Assembly: GCA_009777575.1 (NCBI GenBank)
Contig: WRLO01000019.1
Span: 1 to 46,944, forward strand
Source: Candidatus Cloacimonadota bacterium
GTDB lineage: Bacteria; Cloacimonadota; Cloacimonadia; Cloacimonadales; WRIO01
DNA: 46,944 nt
Direction of reading: 5' to 3'
The notes beneath the pieces are model-generated. The model was not told the origin of the DNA. It worked only from the letters and a program-made list of their open reading frames with translations, and did no database searches. Positions 24,602 through 31,261 of the stretch are shown piece after piece (the stretch's first letter is position 1; every line of letters begins with the position of its first letter). The translations under genes were made by a program, and so were the position numbers.

Positions 24602-25254
24602 AAACAAAAAATTTTATTTTGGTGACTATTTTTATTATGCTGTTTTTAGTCTCTTGTAGTGACAAAAAAACTACAGAGCCAGACAATATTAAGGTAGGTG
24701 ACATCATCCAGTTTGGGACATATACATGGCGAGTATTGGACATCCAATCTGGTAGAGCATTGGTAGTGAGTGAGAATATCTTAGAGTATAGGTATTATCA
24801 TACTTTATGGACTAGAATCACTTGGGCAGATTGTAGCCTTCGTGCTTATCTAAATGGAGAATTTTACAATTCGAGTGCTTTTAGCAATGCTGACAGAGAG
24901 AGGATAGTCCAAGTGACCAATATCAATGAAAATAATCAGTGGTTTGGCACAAATGGTGGTGTAAATACTCAGGACAGGATATTTCTTTTGAGCATTGCCG
25001 AAGTGGTGAAGTATTTTGGAGATAGTGGACAGCTGGCAAATAGACCACCTGAGGCTTGGTATATTAATGATCAATACAATACTAATCGGATAGCGACTTT
25101 TAATGGATCGGCTTATTTATGGTGGTTGCGTTCGCTTGGTAGCGGTGCTATTTACGCTGGTAGTGTGGGCAGCGCTGGTATCGTCCGCATGGATGGTAAC
25201 TATGTCGACTACGACGATGGTGGAGTTCGCCCAGCTTTGTGGCTAAATCTGTAA
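24598..25254 (+). CDS. Short lipoprotein with a DGR-type variable C-terminus (target A)
   Basis: This is a protein of 218 residues. The lipobox LFLVSC places the lipidated Cys at about residue 19. Nearly the whole mature protein is the DUF6273-like lectin-fold domain shared with 5194-6642 (ITWADCSLRAYLNG, ERIVQVTNINENNQW, QDRIFLLSIAEVVKYFGDSGQLANRPP, LWWLRSLG, GVRPALWL). The last ~40 codons are the variable region (25120-25242), differing from target B only at codon positions 1 and 2. I start at ATG 24598 (AGAGG upstream, ATGA overlap with the BIG2 gene) rather than the GTG at 24592. By its operon it is probably expressed from the sigma-54 promoter. Expected role: display of a variable ligand-binding face at the cell surface. 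Confidence 0.88.
   Translation: MKTKNFILVTIFIMLFLVSCSDKKTTEPDNIKVGDIIQFGTYTWRVLDIQSGRALVVSENILEYRYYHTLWTRITWADCSLRAYLNGEFYNSSAFSNADRERIVQVTNINENNQWFGTNGGVNTQDRIFLLSIAEVVKYFGDSGQLANRPPEAWYINDQYNTNRIATFNGSAYLWWLRSLGSGAIYAGSVGSAGIVRMDGNYVDYDDGGVRPALWLNL
25120..25242 (+). other. DGR variable region A
   Basis: Between the constant TGGTGGTTGCGTTCG and the constant GGAGTTCGCCCAGC/TTTGTGG, 29 codons include 19 that differ from region B. All 28 nucleotide differences are at positions 1 or 2. In 20 of them one copy has A. Both arrays are rich in NNC/NNT codons, as expected from AAC/AAT template codons. No matching template repeat or reverse transcriptase gene was found in the window. Confidence 0.85.
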
Positions 25255-25309
25255 TCTGAAATCTTCAAATCTAAGTTTTTTTTTGAAAAAGAGGTTTTTG
25301 AATTATGCT

Positions 25310-25376
25310 GTAGCAGAAATCTCCGATTTCCTACATTAAGCCAATCGGAGATGACAGGCTACTCCGCTTCGCTTCG
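25310..25376. repeat. Palindromic repeat with ATCTCCGATT arms
   Basis: GTAGCAGAAATCTCCGATTT followed by AATCGGAGAT forms a 10-base stem. The first half recurs in the giant gene (43591-43614, 43645-43668) and at 44593-44616. Confidence 0.6.
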
Positions 25377-25558
25377 TGGTGGCGCTACAGAGGAAATTTA
25401 CGCTAAGTTGTTAGCATTGGGTGGGGGTATGGTGTAGTTTGTTTCTATAATACGAAAACATGATTCCTTTTTTATCATTCTGAACGGAGTGAAGAATCTT
25501 AAGACCTTTCACTTCGTTCAAGGTGAGAGGGGGGTGTTTAAGTTGACAAGGAGGGGAT

Positions 25559-25892
25559 AGTGACACGGAGATTGCTTCGTGGGGAGTTTCAGAGAAGAGA
25601 CCTCGCAACGACGGGAAGTGGTGATAGTGGCACGGAGATTGCTTCGTGGGGAGTTTCAGAGAAGAAACCTCGCAACGACGGGAAGTGGTGATAGTGACAC
25701 GGAGATTGCTTCGTGAGGAGTTTCGGAGAAGAGACCTCGCAACGACGGAAAGGGGTGATAGTGACACGGAGATTGCTTCGTGGGGAGTTTCAGAGAAGAG
25801 ACCTCGCAACGATGGGAAGGGGTGATAGTGGCACGGAGATTGCTTCGTGAGTATAATAAGAAGAGACCTCGCAACGACGGGAGGGGTGACAG
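25559..25892. repeat. Five tandem copies of a 67-bp unit
   Basis: Units start at 25559, 25626, 25693, 25760 and 25827, each 67 bases, the last one diverged. Each contains CACGGAGATTGCTTCGTG, an AGAGAAGAGACC-like stretch and CTCGCAACGACGGGA. Single inverted relatives lie at about 28285-28355 and a fragment at 35563-35578. The stretch 25255-26232 carries no supported gene; it consists of these and other intergenic repeats. Confidence 0.85.
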
Positions 25893-25916
25893 GTGGATAA
25901 GATATTGAATTAATTC

Positions 25917-26075
25917 CCTACCCTAAACAAATTGGGGTTTATGCAATAAACCACTACGATGGTGATAATCAATTAGTTACCCTAAATTAATGGAGGTTTA
26001 TGCAATAAACCACTACGATGGTGAAAATTAAATCCCTACCCTAAACAAATTGAGGTTTATGCAATAAACCACTAC
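25917..26075. repeat. Three CCCTACCC...CCACTAC elements
   Basis: Three near-identical units of about 41 bases, each with the hairpin core GGTTTATGCAATAAACC, at 25917-25957, about 25977-26016 and 26034-26075. They belong to the same family as 24061-24102. Confidence 0.75.
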
Positions 26076-26169
26076 AGGGAGGAAAACTGGCGAAATCTGT
26101 AATGTGGCTTTCATATTTTGAGAAAATCTCAAACTGAAAGCATCCGTTACATAAAAATGATTGTAAACC

Positions 26170-26204
26170 ATGGTATTTATCTAAAATAAATTAGATAAAA
26201 CCAT
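26170..26204 (+). promoter_or_regulatory. Leader hairpin of the GLUG-repeat protein gene
   Basis: ATGGT-ATTTATCTAA pairs with TTAGATAAAACCAT around a short loop, ending about 28 bases before the start codon. No T-run follows, so an mRNA-stability or regulatory role is more likely than termination. Confidence 0.3.
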
Positions 26205-26232
26205 ATTTAAGAAAAATTTAAAGGAGTTTTAA

Positions 26233-27783
26233 ATGACTTTAAAAAGACATTTACTAACAATCCTATTATTAGGACTAATAGGATGCTTTTTAGGACAGAC
26301 CTTGTTTGCTGAAACTTTGGCAGAAGCACCATCGAATTTCCACGATGAAGACGCAGGGTCAGAAGAAAATCCGTTTTTGATAGCGAGCCTCGCCAATCTG
26401 AGGTGGCTGTCTGAAACACCAGCCGTTTGGGATATTGGATGGGGTATGAATAGAACGGGATACTTTTTTCTTCAAACAGCAGATATAGAAGCCTCTGAGA
26501 CCATACACTGGAACAACGGGCGCGGTTTCACTCCGATAGGATATTTCCCCATGTTTTCGGTTGGCACCTACAAATGGTCATTTGTTGGCAGATATGATGG
26601 AAATCATTTCAAAATAAGCAATTTATTTATCAATGCTCCTGAATCCATTGCTGAAGAAAAAACGGTAAGCTTTGCGTTATTTAGCAATATTTATAATGCT
26701 ACTATTATGAATGTCCACTTAGAAAACATACATATAGCCACAATAATAAATGATCCTTTATGGCTTTTAAGTCATGTTAGAGGAACATTAGTTGGGACAG
26801 CTATAGATAGCAGGATTATTAATTGTTCTGCTTCTGGGCAAATATCCAGCGAAAATCATCCTGATAATGAAAAATACCTCATTATTGGAGGTTTAGTAGG
26901 TCGCGCTAAGGACTCGAGTTTGACTAACAGCTATTCTACTGCAACAATATACATCAGTATTTGTGAATATTCAGCTATAGGAGGGTTAGTAGGCAGTTTA
27001 GGTGCGTCAAATCTTATGAACTCTTATTTCAATGGGATAGTTCATGCTGAAAATGAAGTTTTTTTGTATGGTTCACTAGTTGGAAGTGATTATAACTCAA
27101 AAATTAAATACTGCTATGCCACAAGCTATGCTAACAATCTAAACATGAGTAACTTAATAGGACAAATATCGTCATATGTCGACGAACCGTTTGGCCCATC
27201 GAATGTTACAAACAATTTTTGGGACATTGAGACTACAAAGATTCGTCAGACCGTAGGTTCGAATCTTGATCCAGATAGCGTTGTAGAAAACAATTTTGGA
27301 GTCACAACATCAGAAATGAATCAAGCAACTACATTCATAAACAATGGTTGGGATTTTGAGGAAATATGGGATATAGACCCTGAAATTAATAATGGTTATC
27401 CGTTTTTACGCAGTATGCCACCTCCAGAAGACCCAGAGGATCCAGATAATCCGCCCTTAAATGATGTTGATCTTACAATAATTCCTCTGTTGAGTAGTTT
27501 TGTGTATCCAAATCCCACGAGAGTAGGAGATGTTATTTTTTCAATATTATCTCAATCTACTTCTTCTTACAAAGTAGAACAAAATGAGGCTGAGATTAGT
27601 ATCTACAATATCCGTGGGCAGCTGGTCAGAAGGTCGAGTGATTTTCAATCAAATGATGGAAAAGCCCTCTTTGTTTGGGATAGAAGAGATATAAACAATC
27701 ATGATGTAGCCTCAGGTTTGTATTTCTACCGAATACAGATGAACGATGAAATAACTTCTGGTAGATTTTTAGTCATCAGGTAG
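26233..27783 (+). CDS. Secreted GLUG-repeat surface protein with C-terminal sorting domain
   Basis: This 516-residue protein has a signal peptide (about 1-27, LLGLIGCFLGQTLFA) and a beta-helix-like central region with GLUG motifs (YLIIGGLVGRAKDSSL, AIGGLVGSLGASNL, YGSLVGSDYNSKI) of the kind found in bacterial adhesins. A proline and acidic linker (PPPEDPEDPDNPP, about 396-410) follows. The last ~85 residues are the YPNPTRVGD...ISIYNIRGQLV...SGLYFYRIQM domain, the type A/FlgD-like C-terminal signal of FCB secreted proteins. The role is probably adhesion or an extracellular matrix. An AAAGGAG site precedes the ATG. Confidence 0.82.
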   Translation: MTLKRHLLTILLLGLIGCFLGQTLFAETLAEAPSNFHDEDAGSEENPFLIASLANLRWLSETPAVWDIGWGMNRTGYFFLQTADIEASETIHWNNGRGFTPIGYFPMFSVGTYKWSFVGRYDGNHFKISNLFINAPESIAEEKTVSFALFSNIYNATIMNVHLENIHIATIINDPLWLLSHVRGTLVGTAIDSRIINCSASGQISSENHPDNEKYLIIGGLVGRAKDSSLTNSYSTATIYISICEYSAIGGLVGSLGASNLMNSYFNGIVHAENEVFLYGSLVGSDYNSKIKYCYATSYANNLNMSNLIGQISSYVDEPFGPSNVTNNFWDIETTKIRQTVGSNLDPDSVVENNFGVTTSEMNQATTFINNGWDFEEIWDIDPEINNGYPFLRSMPPPEDPEDPDNPPLNDVDLTIIPLLSSFVYPNPTRVGDVIFSILSQSTSSYKVEQNEAEISIYNIRGQLVRRSSDFQSNDGKALFVWDRRDINNHDVASGLYFYRIQMNDEITSGRFLVIR

Positions 27784-27868
27784 TGAGTGATACGAATACA
27801 TACTTGCCATTGTCTGACTTTCCTGACTGACTTTGGACTAAATCTGTCATCTTTACTCTTTTTGCCAT
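27776..27868 (-). CDS. Possible 30-residue ORF
   Basis: On the minus strand an ATG is preceded by AAAGGAG and, further up, TTGACA (about 27931-27936) with TATAAATA 16 bases on, resembling the window's other promoters. The peptide MAKRVKMTDLVQ...YVFVSLTT ends inside the 3' end of the convergent surface-protein gene. It is short and unrecognised; it may be the 5' remnant of a lost gene. Confidence 0.35.
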   Translation of the reverse strand: MAKRVKMTDLVQSQSGKSDNGKYVFVSLTT

Positions 27869-27962
27869 TTTTTCTCCTTTATGGGTTCCATCCCACTTAT
27901 TTATATTATAGTCTTTTTTTTTGTCAAGTTTTTTTTTTCTTTGAGGCTACTTTGAGGCTACT

Positions 27963-28262
27963 TTGAGGTTACTTGCTGATTCTTCATTTTCTCAATTGAA
28001 TGCATATTTTCCCAATCCTTTCAATCCTATCAAAACAATATCCTTTGATTTAGCGGCAGATTCTATTGTCTCAATAGACATCTTTAATATCAGAGGTCAA
28101 AGAGTGAAAACCGTGACCAATGAACATTTTGGAGCTGGTTCTCATAGTGTAGAATGGAATGGCACAGATGAAAATGGTCGCAGTGTGGGTAGTGGGATAT
28201 ATTTTTATCGAATGGTCAGCGGAGATTTCACTGATGTGAAGCGGATGGTGTTGTTGAAATAG
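27963..28262 (+). pseudogene. Orphan C-terminal sorting domain (remnant)
   Basis: The 99-codon frame holds only the C-terminal domain FPNPFNPIKTISFDL...IDIFNIRGQRV...GSGIYFYRMVSG...KRMVLLK, which normally ends large secreted proteins such as 26233-27783 and 37549-44340. There is no ATG or signal peptide. Three tandem TTTGAGGCTAC-like repeats sit directly at its 5' end. It is best read as the 3' stump of a deleted gene. Confidence 0.7.
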
Positions 28263-28849
28263 GATTTTTGCCCCCCGAAACAATCTCCGTGTCATTATCA
28301 ACAATCCCGTCGTTGCGAGGTCTCTTCTTGCTATTCTAACGAAGCAATCTCCATGTCACTATCATAACTTCAAACTTACCCTCCCCCTGCCCCTTCCCAT
28401 AAATGTGGGGGGATTTCACGAGTTTTAATATGAGAGGGGGTGTAAACTCTCTCTTATTCTTTATGGCTATCATCCATTATCGAAGATACCGACAGTTAAA
28501 GCAATCGGTTAATTAAAGTATCGTCCATGCGGGACTTATATTGTTTGAGGCGACCCACACTATTATCTCTACGTATAAATAACCTTTATTATAGTAACCT
28601 TTGATGATCTTAGAATAACTTTCAAAAAAAATAACAATAAATAAAAAAAGTCATTTTTTTTTTATTGATAAAATCCTTTATTGGTCTCAAAAAAAATAAA
28701 AAACAACCCCTTTTTTAAAAAAGTCTTGACAAAAAATAAGTAATTAAATTTATTGTTCAACTGTAAGTGAAAATAGGCGGAAAAAAAGATGCCAAAACGC
28801 TAAACCACTTTAATATAAAGTGGTTTTAATTTTAAATAGAGGAATGTAT
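28263..28849. other. Gene-free leader region of the translation operon
   Basis: 587 bases with intergenic repeats (inverted relatives of the 67-bp unit at about 28285-28355), then an AT-rich stretch with TTGACA at 28726-28731, the most likely promoter of rimP-nusA-infB. No coding signal is seen. Confidence 0.5.
28802..28826 (+). terminator. Possible attenuator hairpin before rimP
   Basis: AAACCACTTTA and TAAAGTGGTTT form a perfect 11-base stem with a three-base loop, followed by TTAATTTT. It lies between the TTGACA box and the rimP ribosome binding site, so it could attenuate the operon. The T-tract is interrupted, which weakens the case. Confidence 0.4.
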
Positions 28850-29392
28850 ATGCTTGAAAATTTTGAAGTCATAGCAAAAGAGGTTTGCAGTAAACACGGT
28901 GTTGGTCTTTATGATATAAAAATCATCAATACTCAGCATGGAAAAATTCTCTGTGTTTACATCACAAGGGTCAATGGAGTGAGTATCACTGATTGCACCA
29001 AAGTAAGCAAAGAATTGAATGCTATACTCGATAATAACAATATAATTGAAGGTTCTTTTACTCTTGAAGTATCATCACCGGGTATAGAAAGACCTTTGAA
29101 ATTTAAAAAGCATTATGCGACTGCAATAAATGAGTGGGTCTCATTGAAATTGGATATGAAGAACGAAAAAAATATTGCCCAAAAAACAACTCCACTTCAT
29201 TCAAATTCTCATGATGGTGATAACTCAACTATTTTTGGCATCCTTAAAGAAGTTAATCAGGACTATGTTACCATCGAAAATGAAGGTGAATTGAACCATA
29301 TTTCTTATGGTGACATAAAAAAAGCGAAAACTATCTATAAATCAATTAATCCGCAAATAGCAGATGTCACAGCAAAAAAGGAGAACAAATGA
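28850..29392 (+). CDS. rimP: Ribosome maturation factor RimP
   Basis: This 180-residue protein assists 30S subunit maturation. The N-terminal domain ends in the family signature LEVSSPGIERPLK (about 80-92), followed by an SH3-like C-terminal domain (STIFGILKEVNQDYVTIENEGE, ISYGDIKKAK) with a low-complexity insert of about 20 residues between its strands. I chose ATG 28850 because the TAGAGGA site lies seven bases before it; the ATG at 28844 is too close. The stop overlaps the nusA start (ATGA). Confidence 0.9.
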   Translation: MLENFEVIAKEVCSKHGVGLYDIKIINTQHGKILCVYITRVNGVSITDCTKVSKELNAILDNNNIIEGSFTLEVSSPGIERPLKFKKHYATAINEWVSLKLDMKNEKNIAQKTTPLHSNSHDGDNSTIFGILKEVNQDYVTIENEGELNHISYGDIKKAKTIYKSINPQIADVTAKKENK

Positions 29393-30624
29393 GTTCTAAT
29401 ATCCTCGCTATTATTAAAGAACTTGCCAATTTAAAACAATTGGATCAAGATAAAATAGAAAAAGTCATTAAAGAAAGTTTATCGATGGTGTTAAGTCGAA
29501 AGCTACGCATAGAAAATGAACTAGAAATAGTTTTAGATTATAATAAAAATTATCTCGCAGCCCGTTTTTTAAAAGAGGTGGTAGATAAAGATGAGACACT
29601 CGGTCAAATGTCTTTACAAGAAGCAGTTTATGAGCATAATAGACATGCCAAAATCGGAGATATGATAAAGGTAGAGATATCCATCCAGACCCTAGAACCG
29701 AAAATAATAAAAAATGCTCGTTTAGAAATAGCACAAAAGATAAAAAGATTGGAAGAAGAAAGAAAAATGTTTGATTTTGAAAAGCAAAAATATCAAATAG
29801 TATACGGAAAAGTAAAAAAAGTAGATACAAATGGGTATACAGTAGATATTGGCTTTGCAGATGGACTTTTGCCAGTCGAAGAACAAATAGAAAATGAGTT
29901 TTATAAAATCGGAGACTTTATAAGATGTTTTGTCCTGAATGTAAAGAAAAGAGGGCAAGAATTAATAGTGATTTTATCAAGAGCACATCCTGAATTTGTG
30001 AAAAAACTTATAGAGCTGGAAGTTCCAGAGATATTAAATGGTGAAATAGAAATAAAGAAAATTATCAGAGACCCTGGAGTAAGAACCAAAGTAGCAGTGA
30101 AAGCAATTAAAGATGATGTTGACGCAGTAGGCTCATGTTTAGGACCTAAAGCCATCCGATTGGAACATATCAAAAAAGAATTACATGGTGAAGTAATCGA
30201 TATAATTGAATGGTCTGAAGAGGCTGAAACCTTGATCATCAACTCTATTGGCAATGATTTGATAGACAGAGTCTATCTATCAGCAAAAGGTAAATATGCC
30301 AGAATAATAGTGTCCGAAGAAAATAAAAATTATGCTATTGGCAAAAATGGCAAAAATGTCAGATTAGCAGCTAAATTAACTGATTATAAATTGGATATAT
30401 ACACCAAAGATGAGTATGAGGATAAAATTTCAGAAGAAAGACGAATAACCAGTCATGTCAATGAACTAGATGGCGTCACTCAGAAAATAGGTGATATTTT
30501 GAAAGAACATGGCTATACATCTGTTCAGGACATTTACAAAGCGACAGTAAATGAAATGAAAAATATAGATGGAATAGGTGAAAAGATAGCAATAAAACTA
30601 AAAGAATCATCAAAACATTTTTGA
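29389..30624 (+). CDS. nusA: Transcription factor NusA
   Basis: This 411-residue transcription elongation and termination factor has an N-terminal RNA polymerase-binding domain (1-130), an S1 domain (about 135-200, GKVKKVDTNGYTVDIGFADGLLP), two KH domains (about 225-350, RDPGVRTKVAV, GSCLGPKAIRLEHIKKEL, IGKNGKNVRLAAKL) and a C-terminal helix-hairpin-helix (VNEMKNIDGIGEKIAIKL). The order rimP-nusA-ylxR-ylxQ-infB-rbfA is the conserved bacterial operon. Confidence 0.95.
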   Translation: MSSNILAIIKELANLKQLDQDKIEKVIKESLSMVLSRKLRIENELEIVLDYNKNYLAARFLKEVVDKDETLGQMSLQEAVYEHNRHAKIGDMIKVEISIQTLEPKIIKNARLEIAQKIKRLEEERKMFDFEKQKYQIVYGKVKKVDTNGYTVDIGFADGLLPVEEQIENEFYKIGDFIRCFVLNVKKRGQELIVILSRAHPEFVKKLIELEVPEILNGEIEIKKIIRDPGVRTKVAVKAIKDDVDAVGSCLGPKAIRLEHIKKELHGEVIDIIEWSEEAETLIINSIGNDLIDRVYLSAKGKYARIIVSEENKNYAIGKNGKNVRLAAKLTDYKLDIYTKDEYEDKISEERRITSHVNELDGVTQKIGDILKEHGYTSVQDIYKATVNEMKNIDGIGEKIAIKLKESSKHF

Positions 30625-30686
30625 TTCTCACGAGATTTATTAAATTCAGAAAACTCGGATAAATCAAATCGAAAGAACTTAGTTTT

Positions 30687-30926
30687 ATGAATAATCGAAC
30701 CTGCGTAATCTGTAAAAAAAAAGCTCAAACTATTTCACTTTGTAGATTTGTTTTATTAGACGAAGAAATAGTTTTCGACCTTAAGCACAAGATTCATTCT
30801 TATGGTTATTATTTTTGTAAAGACAGTTTTGATTGTTTAAACCGTCTCCCAAAATGGGCGACAAAGAAGAAAAAATTAAGATATATAAAATCTGATTTCG
30901 AAGGAAATAATGATAATGGTAGTTGA
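30687..30926 (+). CDS. ylxR: YlxR/RnpM family protein
   Basis: This 79-residue DUF448 protein has the N-terminal RTCVICKKK motif and FVLLDEEIVFDLKHKIHSYGYYFC. The family was recently linked to RNase P modulation (RnpM). It sits in its standard place between nusA and infB. Its 3' end overlaps the next gene by 17 bases. Confidence 0.85.
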   Translation: MNNRTCVICKKKAQTISLCRFVLLDEEIVFDLKHKIHSYGYYFCKDSFDCLNRLPKWATKKKKLRYIKSDFEGNNDNGS

Positions 30927-31260
30927 AGAAAAAAAAACAAGCAACAATGAGACTAAATTGATTTCTCTTTTACAGATTGCTTTTAAAGCAAATAAGTTGG
31001 TTTATGGATATGATTCTGTATTAAGAAAGTTATTAAAGAAAAAAGTCTATTTGTTGATTTTAGCTAAAGATTTAAGTGAAAGCAACTACCAATCAATGAC
31101 AAAACATGCATTAAATATGAAAATTGATGTTATACATTGGGGAAATAAAGATTTTTATTTTCAGATTTTAGGTAGGTATTCAGGTATTTTAGGGATACTT
31201 GATCAAAGCTTTAAAAATGGTATATTAACACATATAAAAGTATTAGAAATGGAGGGATAA
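30910..31260 (+). CDS. L7Ae-like RNA-binding protein (YlxQ type)
   Basis: A 116-residue L7Ae/L30e-fold protein (LLQIAFKANKLVYGYDSVLRKL, KVYLLILAKDLSESN, WGNKDFYFQILGRYSGILGILDQSF). It matches YlxQ in the nusA-infB operon, a probable K-turn binder of unknown specific role. The start could be ATG 30910 or 30916; AAGGA at 30901-30905 fits the second slightly better. Confidence 0.8.
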   Translation: MIMVVEEKKTSNNETKLISLLQIAFKANKLVYGYDSVLRKLLKKKVYLLILAKDLSESNYQSMTKHALNMKIDVIHWGNKDFYFQILGRYSGILGILDQSFKNGILTHIKVLEMEG

Positions 31261-31261
31261 T

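Noticed and set aside
25559..25892. 67-bp tandem array as a CRISPR array
   Set aside because: The whole unit repeats with no unique spacer between copies.
27963..28262. Intact small secreted protein
   Set aside because: It has only the C-terminal sorting domain, without start codon or signal peptide.
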